Notes under the pieces: generated by a model
What the model saw: the letters and a program-made list of their open reading frames with translations, nothing else
Told to the model about the DNA's origin: nothing
Databases searched by the model: none
Program-made: the position numbers and the translations under genes
Shown here: positions 1 to 7,027 of the stretch, one piece after another
Numbering within the stretch: position 1 is the first letter of the stretch
Layout: each line of letters starts with the position of its first letter
Assembly: GCA_002384815.1 (NCBI GenBank)
Contig: DGBN01000066.1
Span: 12,957 to 29,393, forward strand
DNA: 16,437 nt
Direction: 5' to 3'
Origin: Oxalobacteraceae bacterium UBA4003
Lineage (GTDB): Bacteria > Pseudomonadota > Gammaproteobacteria > Burkholderiales > Burkholderiaceae_D

Positions 1-1
1 C

Positions 2-235
2 CCGGCCGCTTCAGCTGTCATCTACGGCCGGCACGACGGCGAGGTCATCGCATTCGAGGGAGTGGCCGATGCATTGCAAGTCGCAGGCACCGATGTACGC
101 CTGTTCGGCAAGCCGGAAGCGTTCTCCCACCGTCGCATGGGAGTAACGCTGGCTGTTGCTGCCGATGTTGAAACCGCACGCAACAATGCCAGAACCGCAG
201 CTGCGAAGATCAAGCCGGTGGTGCACAACAGATGA
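2..235 (+). CDS. purT: Phosphoribosylglycinamide formyltransferase 2 (PurT), C-terminal 77 residues
   Basis: This is the 3' end of a gene that enters from outside the window. PurT is the ATP-grasp enzyme that makes formyl-GAR from GAR, formate and ATP in purine synthesis. The visible residues match the family C-terminus: PAASAVI near the left edge, then TDVRLFGKPE and RRMGVTLAVA, ending in a lysine/alanine-rich helix. The ATP-grasp core is not visible. The TGA stop at 233-235 overlaps the ATG of the next gene in an ATGA, so the two are probably co-transcribed and translationally coupled. The assignment rests on the distinctive C-terminal motif only. Confidence 0.9.
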   Translation, partial: PAASAVIYGRHDGEVIAFEGVADALQVAGTDVRLFGKPEAFSHRRMGVTLAVAADVETARNNARTAAAKIKPVVHNR

Positions 236-2874
236 AGGAAACACGCTTGCGTGCCGTAGGTGTTTTGGCAGGAAGCCATATCTTCCGCACCGCTTCGCTG
301 TTGTTATACGCGACGCTGCTGTTCCACATCATGCTGCTCGTATATGCAAAGCATCTGAGCTTGTCGCACGTCGGCATGAGCATCGTCGTACTTCTGCTGA
401 CCCTGCTGGCAATTGCCTTCATACGCTATTTCTGGCTGCGCACAGCGATTCTGCTCAGTGAGAACTTTCTGCTGGCCGAAGCGTCGGTCGCAACGCTCTC
501 CGTTGTCGTACTGGCCGCGCAAAACACCATACCGGCATTGCCAATGCCGTGGCTGATTGCCATCGCCGGTGTATTTCCACTGGTGTTGCGCCACCGCATT
601 GCGATTCTGAGCATCGCAATGCTGGCCTTGATCGGTTATCGTCTCAATGTATATCTGGGTGCCACCGCAGGCGACTGGCTACCTGATTTGTTTGCCACTC
701 TTTGCGTCGGCTGGCTATCGCTGTTACTGGCAAAAACACTCAACATCAATCGCATTGCACTCAGCCAGGCGCGCACCAACGAACGTCGCTTTAACGCCAT
801 AGCGCGAGTGACGCGTCACATCTTCATCATTACCGATGCCGACTATCGAATCAAATTTGCCAATCCTGCATTACAGGAAGTCATAGGCTACAGCCACGAA
901 GAAATCCTTCGCAATGCACTCAAACCTACTCTGCATCCGGACGATGAAGAGGAACACAAAGAAAAATTACGCCATTTGCGCGATACGCCGCACAGCACGA
1001 TATTTTCGCGTCACCGCACCCGACACAAGGACGGTCACTGGGTCTGGCTGGAAACGTGCGGCTACAACATGGTGCACGATTCGGCCATCAACGGCCTCGT
1101 GTTCAGCATAGAAGACATTACCTTGCGCAAGGATGTCGAGCTGAAACTGCAGGAGGAAACGGCACTGCTGCGCGCCGTACTCGATCTCAATCCCTCGATG
1201 ATCTATGTCAAGGACAGCGACGGACGCTTCACTGTCAGCAATCAGGTTTTCCAGCGGCGTTTCGGCTATTCCAGCGAAGACGAATTGCGCGGCAAAACCG
1301 TCTACGACATCTGCCTGAAGATGGCGAATGAAAACGATGAATTCAGCGCGCGCGAAATTGCCGACGAAATCCAGCAGCAGGATAAACAGGTCATGCAAAC
1401 CGGTATCCCGCTGCAGGATATGGAAGCGCCGGGATTCTGGCACAGCGACATGCATCTGTGGTTTCATACCAGCAAGTATCCGTTGCGCAATGCAAGGGAT
1501 AACATCATCGGCATACTTGGCGTCACACGCGACATTACCAAACGCAAGACGACCGAAATGCAGATCGAGTATCAGGCCATGCACGACATGCTTACCGATT
1601 TGCCGAACCGCCGTTATCTCGTCAACACACTGGCCACTGCGATGGAAAGCAGTCGGCAGCGCCAGTCCAGCCTGACCATGCTGTTCTGCGATCTGGATTT
1701 TTTCAAGAGCATCAACGATACACACGGTCACGACTTCGGCGATCAGTGCCTGCTTGAAATCAGCAAACGCATCGTTGCCGTCTTGCCGGAAACCGATTTC
1801 GTTGCCCGTTTCGGCGGCAATGAATTCGTCATCCTGACCAACTCCTCACTGGCAGAAAGCAGCATCAAGGCCAAAGCCATTGCACGCGCGGTATCCGAAC
1901 GTCTGATCTTCGACAACATCGCCGTCAAGATTCAGATCAGCATCGGTATTGCGCAATTGAGTACGGACCATCAGGTCCCGGCCGATTTGATCCGCGAAGC
2001 CGATGCCGCCATGTATCAAGCCAAGGAGCGCGGCCGCAATCGTGCGGAAATCTACGATGCCGCCCTGCAAAGCAAATCGACCAAGCATGCACGCATGGAT
2101 GTGGCATTGCGCTTTGCACTTGAACGCAATGAACTATCGGTAGCCTATCAGCCGAAAGTATCGCTGGCGGATGGCAGCGTCAGGGGATTTGAATTGCTGC
2201 TGCGCTGGAACAGCCCGGAATACGGCATGATCTCGCCCAACGAATTTATTCCTATCGCCGAGACCTCGGGCATGGTGGTGCCGATAGGCATGTGGGCGAT
2301 GGAACAGGCTTGCCAGCAACTCGCAGCATGGCAAGCCAGCTACCCTGCAATGGGCGACATCACGGTCGCCGTCAATGTCTCGATGCGGCAGTTGCTGCAC
2401 ACCTCGTTCTTCAGCCAGGTACGCGAGATACTCGACAGTAGCGGCGTGGTAGCGCATACGATAGAGCTGGAATTGACCGAGACCTCCGCCATGGCCAATC
2501 CGCTACAGACGGTAGAGAATCTGGCCTTGCTGAAGAAACTCGGCCTGCGTCTGGCTCTGGACGATTTCGGCACCGGCTATTCATCTCTCGCCTATCTGCA
2601 AAAACTGCCAATCGACATACTCAAAATCGACAAGACTTTTGTACACGGACTGGGCACCAAGCAAAGCGACCGGGAAATCATCCGTTTGATGATGGCACTT
2701 GCGCAAACCTTGGATCTGCAAACCGTTGCCGAAGGCGTCGAAACAGCGACACACATTCATGAGCTGCAGAAAATGGGTTGCGATCTGGGCCAGGGTTTCA
2801 TCTTCTCGCCACCGCTATCAAGCGAAGAAGCGGAAACGCTGATCTGCTCCAGCCATCAATTCCCACTCGACTGA
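232..2874 (+). CDS. Membrane PAS-PAS-GGDEF-EAL protein, probable c-di-GMP phosphodiesterase with degenerate GGDEF
   Basis: 880 residues. Residues about 15-170 contain roughly six hydrophobic segments, a membrane sensor I cannot name. PAS domains follow at about 183-300 and 312-440, then GGDEF (about 449-612) and EAL (about 630-870). The GGDEF signature reads GGNEF (528-532), so the acidic catalytic residue is Asn. The inhibitory-site position reads PETD rather than RxxD. The EAL motif reads ELL (654-656) but keeps the metal-binding Glu. The other expected EAL residues are all present: N715, E747, D777, D778, K798, E834 and Q854. I infer an active c-di-GMP phosphodiesterase whose GGDEF domain is at most regulatory. 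No clear Shine-Dalgarno precedes the ATG, which fits coupling to purT through the ATGA overlap. The family call is firm; the direction of activity is inferred. Confidence 0.92.
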   Translation: MKETRLRAVGVLAGSHIFRTASLLLYATLLFHIMLLVYAKHLSLSHVGMSIVVLLLTLLAIAFIRYFWLRTAILLSENFLLAEASVATLSVVVLAAQNTIPALPMPWLIAIAGVFPLVLRHRIAILSIAMLALIGYRLNVYLGATAGDWLPDLFATLCVGWLSLLLAKTLNINRIALSQARTNERRFNAIARVTRHIFIITDADYRIKFANPALQEVIGYSHEEILRNALKPTLHPDDEEEHKEKLRHLRDTPHSTIFSRHRTRHKDGHWVWLETCGYNMVHDSAINGLVFSIEDITLRKDVELKLQEETALLRAVLDLNPSMIYVKDSDGRFTVSNQVFQRRFGYSSEDELRGKTVYDICLKMANENDEFSAREIADEIQQQDKQVMQTGIPLQDMEAPGFWHSDMHLWFHTSKYPLRNARDNIIGILGVTRDITKRKTTEMQIEYQAMHDMLTDLPNRRYLVNTLATAMESSRQRQSSLTMLFCDLDFFKSINDTHGHDFGDQCLLEISKRIVAVLPETDFVARFGGNEFVILTNSSLAESSIKAKAIARAVSERLIFDNIAVKIQISIGIAQLSTDHQVPADLIREADAAMYQAKERGRNRAEIYDAALQSKSTKHARMDVALRFALERNELSVAYQPKVSLADGSVRGFELLLRWNSPEYGMISPNEFIPIAETSGMVVPIGMWAMEQACQQLAAWQASYPAMGDITVAVNVSMRQLLHTSFFSQVREILDSSGVVAHTIELELTETSAMANPLQTVENLALLKKLGLRLALDDFGTGYSSLAYLQKLPIDILKIDKTFVHGLGTKQSDREIIRLMMALAQTLDLQTVAEGVETATHIHELQKMGCDLGQGFIFSPPLSSEEAETLICSSHQFPLD

Positions 2875-2948
2875 CTGCCAGTCACCACGAGTTGCAAGAA
2901 TCAACAACTTTTCTATATGCAAATTACACGCCTGGGCGCCAAATCGAA

Positions 2949-2954
2949 TATAGT
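2949..2954 (+). promoter_or_regulatory. Candidate -10 element for nadB
   Basis: The 112-bp gap between the EAL gene and nadB is AT-rich and holds TATAGT (5 of 6 to the sigma70 -10 consensus), 32 bp before the nadB ATG. No good -35 sits at 17 bp; TTACAC at 2924-2929 is 19 bp away. An alternative pair is TTGCAA (2891-2896) with TATATG 16 bp downstream. The nadB start itself has no obvious Shine-Dalgarno. I see no terminator after the EAL gene, so readthrough into nadB is possible. Confidence 0.35.
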
Positions 2955-2986
2955 CATGGACAAACTTTTTCTTAATACAGATATTT

Positions 2987-4588
2987 ATGAAATTTGATGT
3001 CGCAATTGTCGGTAGCGGACTGGCTGGCCTTTCCGTTGCCCTCCACCTGGCAGAAACCCGCAAAGTCGCTGTTATTTCCAAACGCGCGCTGCTCGATGGC
3101 GCCAGCAGCTGGGCGCAAGGCGGGATTGCTGCAGTGCTGGATTCCAATGACAGCGTGGACGAACATGTGGCCGATACACTGGTCGCCGGCGGCGGCCTGT
3201 GCGATGAACCCGCCACCCGCTTCATCCTCGAACACGGACGCGAAGCGATCGAATGGCTGATCAAGCAAGGCGTACCCTTCACGCCAGATGCCAGCGCCGA
3301 ACTCGGTTTCCACCTGACGCGCGAAGGCGGTCACGGCCAGCGCCGCATCATCCACGCTGCCGATGCCACCGGACACGCGGTACAGGTGACACTGGAAGAA
3401 AAAGTGCGCGCGCATCCCAACATCACATTGATGGAGCATCATTACGCGATCGACGTCATCACATCCGATGTGCTGGAGAAAAAAAAGGGCAGCCCGCGCT
3501 GCCTCGGACTCTATGTGCAGGATGTCAAAACCGGCAAGGTCATCACGATTGCTGCCGAGCACACAGTACTGGCTACCGGCGGTGCCGGCAAGGTCTATCT
3601 GTACACCACCAACCCCGACACGGCGACCGGTGACGGCATTGCGATGGCATGGCGCGCCGGTTGCCGGATTGCGAATATGGAATTCATCCAGTTCCATCCG
3701 ACCTGCCTGTATCACCCCTACGCAAAATCCTTCCTGATCACTGAAGCGGTGCGCGGCGAAGGCGGTGTCCTGAAATTACCGGTGACTGCCGGAAAAAATC
3801 ACGGCAAGCGTTTCATGCCCTCGCACGATGAGCGCGCCGAACTGGCGCCGCGCGATATCGTGGCGCGCGCCATTGATGCCGAAATGAAAAAACGCGGTAT
3901 CGATTATGTCGATCTCGATATCAGCGACAAGTCGCCGGAATTTCTGAAGGAACACTTTCCTACCATCATGGCGCGTTGCCTGGAGCTCGGCATCGACATG
4001 ACCAAGGAACCGATTCCCGTGGTGCCGGCTGCACATTACACTTGCGGCGGCGTAATTACCGACCTGTCCGGCCGCACCGACCTGCCCGGCCTGTATGCGG
4101 TCGGCGAAGCCACTTGCACTGGTCTGCACGGCGCCAATCGCCTGGCGAGCAATTCCCTGCTCGAATGCCTGGTACTGGGTCGCTCCACAGCCCGATACAT
4201 CGATGCGCAACCCAAGCAAAAATCCGTCAGCCTGCCAGCCTGGGATGAAAGCCGTGTCACCGATGCCGACGAAGAAGTCATCATCGCCAACAACTGGGAT
4301 GAGCTGCGTCGCTTCATGTGGAATTACGTCGGCATCGTGCGCACCACCAAACGGCTGGAACGCGCGCAACATCGCATTCGCTTATTAAAAGAAGAAATCG
4401 ACGAGTATTACGCCAACTTTCGCATCACGCCGGATTTGCTGGAGTTGCGTAACCTGGTTGAAGTGGCGTCGCTGATCGTCAATAGTGCACTGTCGCGTCG
4501 TGAAAGCCGTGGCTTGCACTTTAGTCGCGATTATCCTGAGACTTTGCCTAAGGCTTTGCCTAGTGTTTTGCAGCCTGATCGGAAATAA
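2987..4588 (+). CDS. nadB: L-aspartate oxidase (NadB)
   Basis: 533 residues, the usual family length. NadB is a cytoplasmic FAD enzyme that oxidises L-aspartate to iminoaspartate, the first step of de novo NAD synthesis; NadA uses the product. The N-terminus carries the FAD-binding GSGLAG (residues 9-14). SSWAQGGIAAV, HLTREGGHG (active-site Glu113), ADATG, FIQFHPT, ELAPRDIVARAI, AAHYTCGG and HGANRLASNSLLE follow in the expected order, and the C-terminal helical domain ends with RESRGLHF. The start places the dinucleotide-binding strand at residue 3, as expected. The gene converges on nadC. Codons 165-167 form an A8 run with a dnaX-like heptamer, described in the findings. The last 15 codons contain a short repeated LP-coding stretch and look lower in GC. 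Confidence 0.97.
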   Translation: MKFDVAIVGSGLAGLSVALHLAETRKVAVISKRALLDGASSWAQGGIAAVLDSNDSVDEHVADTLVAGGGLCDEPATRFILEHGREAIEWLIKQGVPFTPDASAELGFHLTREGGHGQRRIIHAADATGHAVQVTLEEKVRAHPNITLMEHHYAIDVITSDVLEKKKGSPRCLGLYVQDVKTGKVITIAAEHTVLATGGAGKVYLYTTNPDTATGDGIAMAWRAGCRIANMEFIQFHPTCLYHPYAKSFLITEAVRGEGGVLKLPVTAGKNHGKRFMPSHDERAELAPRDIVARAIDAEMKKRGIDYVDLDISDKSPEFLKEHFPTIMARCLELGIDMTKEPIPVVPAAHYTCGGVITDLSGRTDLPGLYAVGEATCTGLHGANRLASNSLLECLVLGRSTARYIDAQPKQKSVSLPAWDESRVTDADEEVIIANNWDELRRFMWNYVGIVRTTKRLERAQHRIRLLKEEIDEYYANFRITPDLLELRNLVEVASLIVNSALSRRESRGLHFSRDYPETLPKALPSVLQPDRK

Positions 4589-4608
4589 GTAGCTAGCCGC
4601 AAGCTGAT

Positions 4609-4644
4609 AAAAAAGCCGCTGATCGCAAAATCAGCGGCTTTTTT
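4609..4644. terminator. Intrinsic terminator of nadB, probably bidirectional
   Basis: A perfect 15-bp inverted repeat: left arm 4609-4623 (six A, then GCCGCTGAT), loop CGCAAA, right arm 4630-4644 (ATCAGCGGC, then six T). The T-run suits nadB, which stops 20 bp upstream. The A-run on the left gives a matching U-run on the other strand, so it can also stop readthrough from nadC. Confidence 0.93.
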
Positions 4645-4704
4645 GTTGGATGTTTATTTTAAGTTACTGTTGTTGATATTTGTATCTATTCGGACGAAGT
4701 TGGT

Positions 4705-4725
4705 TTGCCGGGGGTAGCCCGGCAA
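4705..4725. repeat. REP-like perfect stem-loop between two terminators
   Basis: TTGCCGGG (4705-4712), loop GGTAG, CCCGGCAA (4718-4725): a perfect 8-bp GC-rich stem with a 5-nt loop. It has no T-run on either side, so it does not look like a terminator. Its position in a convergent intergenic gap and its compact palindromic form resemble REP elements. Only one copy occurs in this window, so the repeat status is an inference. The rest of 4645-4790 is AT-rich and shows no gene. Confidence 0.5.
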
Positions 4726-4792
4726 CTGAGCCTGCTCGAAGAAACACCAAAACAAACAACTACAAGCCAAACTTCAAAACCACAACACCAAT

Positions 4793-4816
4793 AAAAAAAG
4801 CCGCATAACGCGGCTT
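4793..4816 (-). terminator. Intrinsic terminator of nadA-nadC
   Basis: Left arm AAGCCGC (4798-4804), loop ATAAC, right arm GCGGCTT (4810-4816). The A-run at 4793-4799 becomes a U-run in the minus-strand transcript. It lies 28 bp past the nadC stop. Confidence 0.88.
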
Positions 4817-4844
4817 CTTAATAAAACACAAAATCCAATTTCGC

Positions 4845-5708
4845 TTAGAGTATCCGCAAAGAATAATCCGTCGCGCGTACATCCTTGGTCAAGCCGCCTA
4901 TCGAAATACGATCAACACCTGTCTCTGCAATCGCCCTGACCGAATCACGATTCACGCCGCCGGATGCTTCCAGCACAGCGCGCCCTTGCGTCGCAGCCAC
5001 TGCAGCCCGCATCATGTCCAGAGAAAAATTATCCAGCAATACCGATTGCGCACCTGCCGCCAAAGCCACTTCAAGCTGCGTCAAATTCTCAACCTCAATC
5101 TGTATCGTCACGCCGGCTTGCAAGGCCTGCGCCGCCTGCATGGCGGCCGTCACACCGCCAGCTGCCGCAATATGGTTTTCCTTGATCAGGATGCCGTCAT
5201 ACAGCGCCAGCCGCTGATTCTTGCCGCCACCTACGCGCACCGCGTATTTTTGCGCCAGACGCAAACCAGGCAAAGTCTTGCGCGTATCGAGAATGGCCGC
5301 CTGGGTACCTGCGATCAGTTCCACATATTCGCGCGTAGCCGTGGCAACACCGGACAGCAATTGCAGAAAATTCAGAGCCGCACGTTCAGCGGTCAGCAAG
5401 GCACGCGCCGGTGCTTCGATGGCGCACACTTCACTATCTGCCTGCATCAGATCGCCTTCTGCATAGCGCCATTCAATACGTATACGTGCGTCCATCTGTT
5501 TCATTACCGCTTCAAACCAAGGCGCGCCGCACAACACTGCTGCTTCACGCACGATCACGTGTGCGCTGACGATTTCCTGCTCGGGCACCAACTGGCCGGT
5601 GACATCGCCAGTGCCTACGTCTTCGGCCAGCGCCGCCACGATATTGGCTTCAAACGCCGACGTCAGTGCAGCGTCAAAGGGAGCAAATGGATTGCGCAGC
5701 AGGCTCAT
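4845..5708 (-). CDS. nadC: Nicotinate-nucleotide pyrophosphorylase / quinolinate phosphoribosyltransferase (NadC)
   Basis: 287 residues. NadC converts quinolinate and PRPP to nicotinate mononucleotide, CO2 and pyrophosphate, the third de novo NAD step. Visible family motifs are EDVGTGDVT (about 29-37), LTAERAALNFLQ (105-116), DTRKTLPGLR (141-150), GGGKNQR (160-166), ILIKENH (173-179), EVEN (205-208), LLDNF (224-228) and the C-terminal ISIGGLTK. The usual GGGxNHR motif reads NQR here, so the His is Gln; this may be normal for the lineage. The ATG overlaps the nadA stop as ATGA (5705-5708), so nadC is probably translated by coupling to nadA. The pair converges on nadB. Confidence 0.97.
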   Translation of the reverse strand: MSLLRNPFAPFDAALTSAFEANIVAALAEDVGTGDVTGQLVPEQEIVSAHVIVREAAVLCGAPWFEAVMKQMDARIRIEWRYAEGDLMQADSEVCAIEAPARALLTAERAALNFLQLLSGVATATREYVELIAGTQAAILDTRKTLPGLRLAQKYAVRVGGGKNQRLALYDGILIKENHIAAAGGVTAAMQAAQALQAGVTIQIEVENLTQLEVALAAGAQSVLLDNFSLDMMRAAVAATQGRAVLEASGGVNRDSVRAIAETGVDRISIGGLTKDVRATDYSLRIL

Positions 5709-6844
5709 GCCGGACCTATTCCTGAAAACAGTTTTCCTTCTTTAGCCAGATCACTGGACGGACGCACATTGGCTTTTTGTGCGGCTGCAAAATCCAGCAT
5801 GCGATCGATACAGACGGTTGCCTTGCGGCCGATTTCCGGAGCAACGTGGATTTCATTGCGTCCCGATTCCAGCACATCGGCCAGATTCTGCAAGCCGTTC
5901 ATTGCCATCCACGGACAATGCGCGCAGCTCTTGCACGTCGCGCTATTGCCTGCGGTTGGCGCATCGATAAAGATTTTGCCCGGCGCAGCAGCTTTCATCT
6001 TGTGCAGAATGCCATTGTCGGTTGCGACGATAAATTCCGGCGCATCCATGGTTTGCGCGGCGTGTATCAGTTGCGAAGTCGAACCGACAGCATCTGCCAG
6101 CGCGACTACTGCAGCCGGCGATTCCGGATGCACCAGCACTTTTGCCAGCGGATGCTCTTTTTTCAAGAGCTCCAGTTCAACGGCCTTGAACTCGTCATGC
6201 ACCAGACAGGAACCCTGCCACAACAACATGTCGGCACCGGTCTGTTTTTGAATATAGCCACCCAGATGCTTGTCCGGCGCCCACAGGATTTTCTTGCCCT
6301 GCGCATGCAGATGCTCAACGATCTTCAATCCGATCGACGAGGTCACCATCCAGTCCGCGCGCGCCTTCACTGCCGCGCTGGTATTTGCATATACGACGAC
6401 CACACGATCCGGATGCGCATCGCAAAAAGCATTGAATTCATCAACCGGACAGCCGAGATCGAGCGAACAGGTCGCATCCAGATCCGGCATCAAAATGATT
6501 TTTTCAGGGCTGAGGATTTTTGCCGTTTCGCCCATGAACTTGACACCGGCAACGACCAGCGTCTTGGCTGGATGATCGCGACCGAAGCGCGCCATTTCCA
6601 GCGAATCGGATACGCAACCGCCGGTTTCTTCGGCCAGATCCTGCAGATCGGCATCGACGTAATAATGCGCAACCAAAACGGCTTCGCGCTCTTTCAATAG
6701 CCGCTTGATGCGCTCCTTCAAGGCAACTTTTTCTTCCGGTGTTGGCGTGGCTGGTGCGCGCGCCCATGCGTGGGCGACACAACTGGTGCCGCCTCCCATC
6801 GCTGGACGTTCGAATTCAATGGTTTTGAGTGGCTGGGTTTGCAT
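5705..6844 (-). CDS. nadA: Quinolinate synthase (NadA)
   Basis: 379 residues. NadA is a [4Fe-4S] enzyme that condenses iminoaspartate from NadB with dihydroxyacetone phosphate to give quinolinate, which NadC then uses. The three conserved cluster cysteines are C126 (ATCSLDLGC), C213 (WQGSC) and C310 (CKSCAHC). Other family motifs are VAHYYVDADLQDL (58-70), GCVSDSLEMAR, VKFMGETAK, WAPDKHLGGY, HPES and STSQLI. An N-terminal extension of about 40 residues precedes the core, as in longer proteobacterial forms. No strong Shine-Dalgarno precedes the ATG at 6844, and an in-frame ATG at residue 16 is an alternative start. It is first in a nadA-nadC operon with a candidate promoter just upstream. Confidence 0.97.
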   Translation of the reverse strand: MQTQPLKTIEFERPAMGGGTSCVAHAWARAPATPTPEEKVALKERIKRLLKEREAVLVAHYYVDADLQDLAEETGGCVSDSLEMARFGRDHPAKTLVVAGVKFMGETAKILSPEKIILMPDLDATCSLDLGCPVDEFNAFCDAHPDRVVVVYANTSAAVKARADWMVTSSIGLKIVEHLHAQGKKILWAPDKHLGGYIQKQTGADMLLWQGSCLVHDEFKAVELELLKKEHPLAKVLVHPESPAAVVALADAVGSTSQLIHAAQTMDAPEFIVATDNGILHKMKAAAPGKIFIDAPTAGNSATCKSCAHCPWMAMNGLQNLADVLESGRNEIHVAPEIGRKATVCIDRMLDFAAAQKANVRPSSDLAKEGKLFSGIGPA

Positions 6845-6872
6845 GGCTGGTCAGTGATTGAACACGATGAAC

Positions 6873-6901
6873 TTGTTAGGCTGTGACAATATTACAGTCA
6901 A
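6873..6901 (-). promoter_or_regulatory. Candidate sigma70 promoter of nadA-nadC
   Basis: On the minus strand TTGACT (6896-6901, 5 of 6 to the -35 consensus) is followed after exactly 17 bp by TAACAA (6873-6878, a weak -10). An overlapping alternative -10, TACAAT, lies at 6902-6907. The spacer contains TGAC-N9-GTCA, a short dyad that a regulator could use. Confidence 0.45.
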
Positions 6902-6979
6902 ATTGTAGCGTCATTCTGATATGACGGCTGGCCGTCTCAAATGCAGTGCTTGTTATGGTGAAACAAGGTTGCAAACGTA

Positions 6980-7016
6980 AAAAAGCGCGACGTGAATCTT
7001 CCACGTCGCGCTTTTT
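6980..7016 (-). terminator. Intrinsic terminator of ybiT
   Basis: Left arm 6980-6994 (AAAAAGCGCGACGTG), loop 6995-7001, right arm 7002-7016 (CACGTCGCGCTTTTT): a perfect 15-bp stem. The A-run gives the U-run for the minus-strand transcript of ybiT, which stops 12 bp away. It separates ybiT from the nadA promoter. Confidence 0.93.
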
Positions 7017-7027
7017 CCTTACGATGC

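Noticed and set aside
967..1731. A 254-codon - strand frame inside the GGDEF-EAL gene
   Set aside because: Fully antisense to the PAS domains of a well-supported gene; no ribosome site or motif.
4986..6251. A 421-codon open frame on the + strand
   Set aside because: It lies antisense to nadC and nadA, has no domain character and shows the composition of a shadow frame.
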